From assembly GCA_019137255.1 (NCBI GenBank), contig WPDH01000168.1:1-15236 (forward strand): DNA of 15,236 nt, read 5' to 3'. The number at the start of each line of letters is the position of its first letter. Positions within the stretch are counted from its first letter, which is position 1. The translations under genes and the position numbers were made by a program. The DNA is from Corinectria fuckeliana (taxonomy: Eukaryota; Ascomycota; Sordariomycetes; Hypocreales; Nectriaceae). A model generated the notes under the pieces. The model searched no databases and had not been told where the DNA came from. It saw only the letters and a list, made by a program, of their open reading frames with translations. Below are positions 9,368 through 15,236 of the stretch, one piece after another.

Positions 9368-11385
9368 TCTAATAACTAATATCTTAAGAGTGTTATTAAG
9401 AGCTTTATAAAGGCTAAAAATAAAAAGAATAAATAAAATAAGTAATAAAAAGAATTCTTAAAAGACTTTTACTTTAACTTTAATTAGGTTAAAAGTTTAG
9501 CTATTAAATTAGAGTTGTATTATTTATAATATAAGATAGCTAATAAGCTATACTAAAAGCTATTTAGAGAATTCTTTTAGTTATAAGATAGTAATAAGTT
9601 ATTTATAGTTAATACTATTAAAAGCTCTTATAAAGTTAAGCTAAAAAAGAGAGGTAAGATTATATTAAGCTTATACTATATATACTACTTTAATAACTAT
9701 AGCTAAAGCTAGCTTTATTAACTTTCTAAGCTTATTACTTATTTGCCTTAAGAGTAGTAGCCTTTTCTTTTCTACTATAGTTATAATATACTTATTAATA
9801 ATTATTTTAATAATCTTACTAATTATATTAAGTAGTAATATTAAGTGTTAGCTTAATACTATTTACTATTGTTTTTTAGTCTTATTAGCTTTTAGGATTA
9901 TTATAGTAATTATAGTATAAAAGTATATTAGAAAGTAGCTAATAATAAAACTTATATTTACTATTTTAGTAATTATAAGAATAAGTAGGTTACTATATAC
10001 TTTAAGAAATCTTATAAGAATTTTATTCTCTTTTAAGACCTTTTATAACTTAATTTAGTATAAAGCTTTTTAAACCTTTTTATAGTTTATTATTAGGTAT
10101 ATATAGCTTAACTTAAGTTTAAGTATCTTAAAAAGCAGAAAGAGAAAAAGGTTAAAGTTATTTACTTAAGGTTTAAAAAAGAATTTTCTTATTAAGATTT
10201 TAGCTTTATTTATATAAAGTGTTACTAGCTTAAGTTAGTTTTAACAAATAAGAGGTAAAAGTTATAAAAAAGTTATAATAGTTTTACTATATAGTTTAGC
10301 TTATCTTTTTATATTTTAGAATTATATTATATTATATTATAAGAGCTTAATTAGAAGTTTTCTTTAAAAAGTATACTATATATTTTATATATACTAGTCT
10401 TATACTATATATATCTTAAAGTATATATACTAGTTAGCTAAGTAGCTAGTTTATTAGACTATATAATATACTTACTTAAGTTTAAAAGTTACTTTAGCTA
10501 TTTTACTATTTTACTAAGAGTTATAATAAGATTTAAGTTTCTTTTATTTTAAGATTATATATTTTATAATTATAGTAAGTTACTTAAAAAGCTATTTAAC
10601 TTTTATATTTAGAGCTTTTAAGGTAGTTATTATACTATTAGATATATAATAAAAATAAACTATTATTTTATTAGCTACTTTTTACTAGTAGGTTTTCTTT
10701 TAGTTAAATTTAAGGTTTAGCTTAAAAGCTATCTTTTTATAAGTATTTATAATATAAATATACTAAAAGATATAGTTAAACTCTTTTAGGTTATAGTTAG
10801 TTTTTATATAAGAGGTATTAATAGTTTTAATAGCTTAAGCTAAGTCTAAAATACTATTATAATAGCTTTAAGCTAACTTAGTAACTATCTTATAAGTAGT
10901 AAAAAGGCTAATATAAAGTTATAACACCTTTTTTATAAAACTATTACTATCTTAGTCTAAGTAGCTATAATAGTCTTAAAGTAAATAGTAAAAGTTAAAG
11001 TTACTAATAAGAAGTGTATAATTATTTAAAGTAGTATTAGTAAGAGCTTATAATATAAGTAAGTTACTTTTACTATTTAAGAGATTATATAAGGTAATAA
11101 TTTAATATTAGGTTTTTATAAAGGTAATACTAACTTAGTCTTTTTTTACTTATAATATTTATAACTTAAGCTTATATTATTTATTTATATAGACTATTAT
11201 ATACTTACTATAGTAAACTATATAATAGTTATAATATCTTAAATAAGCTAAAGCTTTTATCTTAAGGTTCTTATTTAGCTTAAAAAGTATAATTATATTA
11301 TATTTACTATAAGCTTATAGTATAATATAAGTAAAAGTAGCTTAATAATTAGTATTTTAATATAGTACTAGTATTAATTAATAGT

Positions 11386-12900
11386 CTAAAAGGGGGATAA
11401 TAATAATAATAAGACTAAGATAATTATTAAAAGAAGAGATAGTATATAAGCAGCTTAGGTTTATATTAAGACTAGGCTAATAAATACTATATATAATTTA
11501 TTTATTAAGCTAAAAGGCCTTTTAGGTTTTTTTAATAAGAACTATATAAGCTAAGCTAATAGTAAGAGTAGTAAGAGTAAGAGCCTTTAAGTTAAAAGTT
11601 TAGTTACTATATATTCTTAAAAGTAAAAAGGTTTATTTAAGTATTTTTTCTTAGTATAAGCTTAGTATAAGGCTATAATAAGATAGTTATAGCTTTAAGC
11701 TAGGTATTTACTCTTATAAAAAATATAATTTAAAAGAATCTTTTTATATTTAGTTAGGTATTCTTCTCTATTAGTATATATAGTATCTTTATAATATTTA
11801 CAAGTTAAAGCTAATTTATAGTTTTAAGTTAAGTATTTAAACTTAAAGTAGTTATAGTATTAAGTAGGTTAAAGCCTCTTATTAAAAAGCTTATAATTAT
11901 ATAGTTATATATTAAGTAGTAGGCTATTATTATATAAGTAGTTAGCCTTTTTAATAAAGCTAATATATAAGATAAGATTTATTTTTATACTAAGACTAAG
12001 TTAGCTAGTCTTTTACTTTTTAACTTAAAGGATTTTTAGTTAATTAGATTTATTAACTTTTTTAATAAGCTTATTAGTATTATTTAGAATAAATATAAGT
12101 TAGATTCTTTTTATTATTACTATAAATATTAGAGGGGAGAAAGTTATACTATTATTAAAAACTTTAGTTACCTAATCTTTAGTATAAATAGCTTATATTT
12201 TATCTACTATATAAAATATAAAAATAGTATTATTACTTAGTAGCTTTCTTACTATAATAATACTAAAGTTATTATAAGCTTAGTTTACTATCTTAATAGT
12301 ATTTTTTAAGGTTTAGCTATTAATATTAAAAGGTGTATTTCTTATTTAGATTATAACTTTATATTTAATATAGCTTTAAGTTATTTACTTTATATTTTCT
12401 TAGTTTAAAAACACTAAGTTTTATACTATAATTAATATATAAAAGAGTTAGCCTTTCTTATAATCTAAAAGTATAATAAGAGTTATATTAATAATAAAAG
12501 TAAGAGCTATAGTAATATTTATAATAATTTAGTTTTTAAGAGCTGTTTTATAGTTATATATAGTGTTTTTCTTATATAAGATATAAGCTTATACCTTATA
12601 TATAAATATATAAGTTTAGATAATATACTAAACTTATTTAAGAGATATAATAAGAATAATTCTAGTAATAGTATTATATACTTTATTTTCTAAGTTATCT
12701 ACTAGTATTTTACTTAGTTTTATAAGAAGTTTATTATTTTTACTTAGTATATACTAGCTAATTCTTATAAGAGAGTTATATTAACTTTAGTTAAGTTTAC
12801 ATACTTTTAAATTAATAGCTATTAGAAGTATATTAGTACTATTATTATAGTCCTAATATGCTATTATTCTTAAGGTAATATATATATAAGAATTTAAATT
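11386..12900 (-). pseudogene. LINE ORF1 (gag-like) pseudogene with zinc knuckles
   Basis: RNA-binding ORF1 protein of the - strand LINE, codons starting at 0 mod 3. A conserved block RKLLSNNTIF at 12249-12220 matches the R-K-L-P-S-G-D block of fungal LINE ORF1 proteins. It is followed by KVFNNSITFS. The first CCHC knuckle is at 11859-11818 (C-x2-C-x4-H-x4-C with every ligand now Tyr). A second begins at 11802 with a preserved Cys (TGT), and a possible third lies at about 11727-11700. A Leu-rich low-complexity tail and SPF precede the TAG stop at 11388-11386. The start is uncertain: the frame can be followed up to about 12900, but the first ATG is lost. Length about 500 codons, ordinary for the family. 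Confidence 0.8.
11818..11859 (-). other. CCHC zinc knuckle of LINE ORF1
   Basis: Reads YYNYFKFKYLT-stop-NY. TAC/TAT codons stand at the three Cys and one His positions, with exact C-x2-C-x4-H-x4-C spacing, and the stop is a former Gln. It is followed by KLALTCKYYKDT, the beginning of the next knuckle. Confidence 0.82.
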
Positions 12901-13000
12901 CTAATATTAAAATATATTTTAAAAGCAAGTTAAAGCTATAATAAGCAGAAACTAAATAAGTAAGAAAAATATTATAAATAAGATAATAAGCTACTAATAG

Positions 13001-13214
13001 TTACTAATAGCTATTAAGTGTTAAGTTTATACTAGCTTTTAGCTACTAATAACTATATTACTAGCTAACTTACTAATAGCTAGTTTTACTTACTTAAAAT
13101 TCTAAGCTTTTAGCTATAACTATAAAATAACTTAAAAATACCTAGCTAATATAATCTTAATACTTAACTATTTTACTCTTATAGTAAACTAAGCACTTAA
13201 TATCTAGTTAATTA
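13001..13214. other. Spacer at the LINE 5' side, rich in TAGTAA/AGCTA words
   Basis: AT-rich DNA with repeated short words (ACTAATAGCTA, TTACTAATAG). It is probably the 5' UTR of the - strand LINE or a flank. No coding signal, tRNA or clear element end was recognised. Confidence 0.3.
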
Positions 13215-13264
13215 TTTCTCTCTTTTTTTTTTTTTTTTTTTCTTTTTTTTCTTTCTCTTTTTTT
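13215..13264. repeat. 50-bp pure pyrimidine tract
   Basis: An unbroken run of T and C on the + strand (A/G on the - strand), mostly T. It could be the A-rich tail of a - strand LINE whose body would lie to the right, a polypurine tract of an inverted LTR element, or simple low-complexity DNA. No LTR matching 691-900 lies beside it. Confidence 0.7.
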
Positions 13265-13477
13265 AATTCTTTTTAGCCCTTTAGGAAATAAGATAATTTT
13301 AGTCTTAATAAAAAAACTATTTACTTATATAAAATAATAGTATAAGAGACTTAACTTAAGCTTATTATATAAAAAATATAAGTTTTTATCTAATTTTATA
13401 TTTTTTTTTATATTTATATAAAATAAAAGTACTATTTACCTTTTAGGTTTATAAAGTATAAATAAATATAAAATATA
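13265..13477. other. Unassigned AT-rich spacer
   Basis: No coding signal, repeat partner or element end was found between the pyrimidine tract and the start of homology to the Gypsy 3' region. A short GC patch (AGCCCTTTAGGAAATAAG at about 13275) resembles a word in the LTR but does not extend. Confidence 0.3.
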
Positions 13478-14241
13478 CTTATAATTCTCTTATTTTTTAC
13501 TATACTATTTATAAAGTCTTAAATAAGTAATATAGCTAAGTATATATTATAAATACTTAGTAAGCTATAAGTGCTTATACTAATTTTATAATAATAGATT
13601 TCTACTAAGTTAGTCTTTATAGTATAATAATACTAAAACTTTTTTTACTACTTTTCTTATTATAACTAAAATAATAAGAAAAAAAGTATTTTTACTATTA
13701 GCTACTAGTATATTATTTATACTATTTATACTATTACTATTATATAGTAAAACCTTATTAAGTTTATTAAGAACCTTATAAGTATTTATATTTAAAGTAG
13801 TAATATATATTTACTTATATACTAAAAAGCAGTTACTTTTACTTAGATTTAAGCTTTATATACTAAGGTTAAATTTAGTTTAATTAACTATAAGAACTAG
13901 TTAGTTTTATAAGCTTAACTAGTATTTATAACACTTTTATATTATTATAATAACTTTATTCTCTAACTTTTATTATTAGCTTTTTATATCTTAGTAGTTA
14001 CTAAGTATATACTTATTATTAAAGTGTCTAATAAGAGTTTTACTTATATTTTTTCTAATAATTTTTCTAAGGCTATTTAAGCTTTTATTATTTAATATTA
14101 TAATAATAAGACTTTTAAGCTATTTATTTCTTTTATAAGTATAATATCTTTTTACTATAATAACTAATTAGCTTTTAACTATTCTTATAATAATAAGAGC
14201 TTAATATATAATAATAGTATATTTAGTAATTTAACCTTTTA
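13478..14241 (+). pseudogene. Second copy of the Gypsy antisense frame and its upstream region
   Basis: The reverse complement of this segment matches 6735-7492. In the frame starting at 2 mod 3 (for example 13781) it reads the same protein as the antisense frame, without gaps: KVKFSLIN, LVVTKYI, VSNKSFTYIF, NNFSKAI, YYNNKTFKLFISFIS, YNNKSLIYNN. This copy is more heavily mutated (fewer G and C) than that in the Gypsy element. Similarity fades at both ends: neither the C-terminal DPKREAL part nor pol or an LTR was found next to it. It may be a fragment of another copy of the chromovirus or an independent copy of the gene. Confidence 0.7.
13548..13579. repeat. Hairpin homologous to 7391-7422
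   Basis: Arms TATAAATACTTA (13548-13559) and TAAGTGCTTATA (13568-13579) with an 8-base loop. The two mismatches between arms are RIP-type transitions relative to the perfect version in the Gypsy element. Confidence 0.5.
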
Positions 14242-14402
14242 TAAATATTTAATAGTTACTCTTACTATATCTTAGTTATACCTTTAAAATCTATTTTAAC
14301 CTAACTAACTTTCTTTATAAACTTTTTTTACTTTTTTTCTACTCTTATATTATTACTATATTATATATAATAAGCAGGCTAAGCAAAATAAAGGATATTA
14401 AA
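14242..14402. other. Unassigned spacer before the second LINE
   Basis: AT-rich with weak trailing similarity to the antisense frame up to about 14285. It may include the 5' UTR of the + strand LINE that follows. Nothing else was recognised. Confidence 0.3.
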
Positions 14403-15236
14403 GTTATAAACTACTCTTTTCTTCTCCTTAAGAAATATTTTTTATTATAAAATCCGCTCTTATTATAAGCTAAGCCTAGTATAAAAACAACTTATAATTA
14501 ATTTAAAAATCTTATTATTAAGACTAAATATAAACTTAAAGTAATTATCTTAAGAGCTGTTTTTCTCTTAGTTTAAAAAATAGTAGTAATCTTAGCTAAT
14601 ATTATTATAAGCTATACTTAATATATAAGTAGTAAGATCTTAATCTTACTATCTCTTATAAAAATAATTATAACTACTATTAAAAAAGTAGTATTAGCTA
14701 CTCTTTAGAAAACACTTATTAAGACTTTAACTTAGGCTTAAGTTACTTATAATAAGAGAATACTTTTATCTCTAATAGTATTACTATTAAAAGTAATTCT
14801 TTCTCACCTTAGTAAAAAGATTATTATTAGGTTACCTAGTATAGCTCCTAATATTATATCTTATATACTATTAGATATTATAATAATTATTAACTATACT
14901 CTTCTAAGAGGTTACCTTTTACTTATAATAGCCTTATATTATCTTCTTAGTAGAGATATTATAGTTCTCTTTTATAAACTAATTATAAATCTCCTAAAGG
15001 ATAATATTTAGATTTTTACTATTTTTAGTATAAGTATATATTAGGTCTTAAGACAGTTTATAATAGTTACTAAGAGAGTTTTAACTAGCTATATAAAAGG
15101 CTTACTTAAGAACTTTATAGTAAATATTTAATAAGTGAATAGTATTAAAATATATACTATAAAACTATTATAAAACTACTATATAGTTAGACCTTACTAG
15201 TTACTAGTTATATTATTAACTAAACTAATAAATATA
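14403..15236 (+). pseudogene. ORF1 (gag-like) of a second LINE, 5' part, runs off the window
   Basis: A + strand frame with codons starting at 0 mod 3. It begins with a Lys/Ser/Thr/Pro-type low-complexity part (about 14460-14640), then IIITTIKKVV, KTLIKTLT-stop-A-stop-VTYNKR (14709-14756; compare the K-T-W-A-x-V block before the conserved domain), then KKIIIRLPS (14814-14840), SYILLD, and further VTKRVLTSYIKGLL at about 15066. This order (a T-W-A-Q-V-like block, RLP block, VT--VL--EI block) is that of the gag-like ORF1 of Tad/I-type LINEs in ascomycetes, the group from which the EKA-like proteins derive. It differs from the zinc-knuckle ORF1 at 11386-12900, so it is probably another family. 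The start is not determined. It has TAA/TAG stops. Confidence 0.5.

Larger units (their letters stand above)
8246..11374 (-). pseudogene. LINE ORF2 pseudogene: endonuclease and reverse transcriptase
   Basis: One - strand frame (codons starting at 1 mod 3) is readable for about 1040 codons. The endonuclease covers about 11374-10600: NIIILFKLNKNL near 11270, LLISNFNFYYLL from 11011 (the GDFN box) and SILDLA further on. The RT covers about 10030-8900: KIIKIIINKYI and LVEKK-type block, LNFIRAFNSIN, LFILFIFSLY, and the active-site box FINN at 9367-9356 in place of FADD, followed by INLLVFS. IKLVIPPLN follows near 8815, and then ISFKSFLF and a CxC-x8-H-x4-C motif at 8344-8294 with all Cys now Tyr. 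The last 40-60 codons are missing because the Gypsy LTR follows at 8245. The frame is uninterrupted by indels. Confidence 0.88.
8246..13000 (-). mobile_element. Tad/I-like LINE (non-LTR retrotransposon), RIP-degraded
   Basis: A two-ORF non-LTR retrotransposon on the - strand. ORF1 has zinc knuckles; ORF2 has an APE-type endonuclease, a reverse transcriptase and a C-terminal Cys/His motif, in the standard order. ORF1 ends at the TAG at 11388-11386 and ORF2 begins almost at once in another frame. The + strand is T-rich here, which agrees with - strand retroelement coding. The 5' limit near 13000 is approximate because no clear end was seen. The 3' end is cut by the Gypsy element and probably continues at 690 downward. 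The damage is like that of the Gypsy element: no intact frame, Cys now Tyr, Asp now Asn, Gln/Trp now stop. Confidence 0.88.

Noticed and set aside
11160..11200. IYIDYYIL on the + strand resembling the Copia YVDD active site
   Set aside because: The second Asp position is TAT, which RIP cannot make from GAT, no other Copia motif is near, and the - strand is clearly LINE endonuclease.
9380..11390. Apparent protein-like frame on the + strand
   Set aside because: It is the complement of the LINE ORF2, whose - strand frame shows ordered endonuclease and RT motifs; the + strand reading has no recognisable motif and many stops.
13000..13100. Repeated TACTAATAGCTA-like words as a tandem repeat array
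   Set aside because: Unit length and spacing are irregular; with G and C confined to AGC/GCT/TAG/CTA contexts such words recur all over the window.
13215..13264. Mature poly(A) tail of the - strand LINE at 8246-13000
   Set aside because: The tail of a - strand LINE must lie on its low-coordinate side; this tract is at its 5' side, so it cannot belong to that element.
1..15236. Mitochondrial genome or AT-rich protist/bacterial DNA
   Set aside because: The AT bias is directional (CpA/TpG loss) and the coding content is fungal-type Gypsy and LINE elements full of stops, not organellar or bacterial genes.

Overview
The window looks like an AT-rich, gene-poor block from the nuclear genome of a filamentous ascomycete (Pezizomycotina). 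It is built of nested transposable elements that have been heavily mutated by repeat-induced point mutation (RIP). TpG and CpA dinucleotides are rare, CpG is almost absent, and the surviving G and C sit mostly in AG, CT, GC, GG and CC. Stop codons are nearly all TAA or TAG, standing where Gln or Trp codons would be expected. No intact host gene, tRNA, rRNA or CRISPR array was found.

Layout. (1) 691-8245 is a nearly complete Ty3/Gypsy chromovirus on the + strand. It has two 210-bp LTRs, a gag pseudogene with a CCHC zinc knuckle, and a pol pseudogene (protease, reverse transcriptase, RNase H, integrase, chromodomain) that keeps one reading frame for about 3.8 kb although riddled with stops. (2) Between pol and the 3' LTR, about 6270-7330 on the - strand, is an antisense open frame of unknown function. 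A second copy, gapless in the same frame, lies on the + strand at about 13478-14241. (3) 8246 to about 13000 is a Tad/I-like LINE on the - strand: ORF1 (zinc knuckles) at about 12900-11386, then ORF2 (endonuclease, reverse transcriptase, C-terminal Cys/His motif) from about 11374 down to the Gypsy boundary at 8245. The Gypsy element apparently inserted near the end of this ORF2, so 1-690 probably holds the LINE's last codons and 3' end. (4) About 14403-15236 holds the beginning of ORF1 of a second, different LINE on the + strand, which runs off the window.

History inferred: a LINE landed first, a chromovirus then inserted into its 3' part, and RIP degraded everything by substitution with very little insertion or deletion, so domain order and reading frames can still be read. 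The LTRs and the gag leader keep more GC than the rest. The most notable item is the antisense frame in the chromovirus and its separate copy; its family was not recognised.
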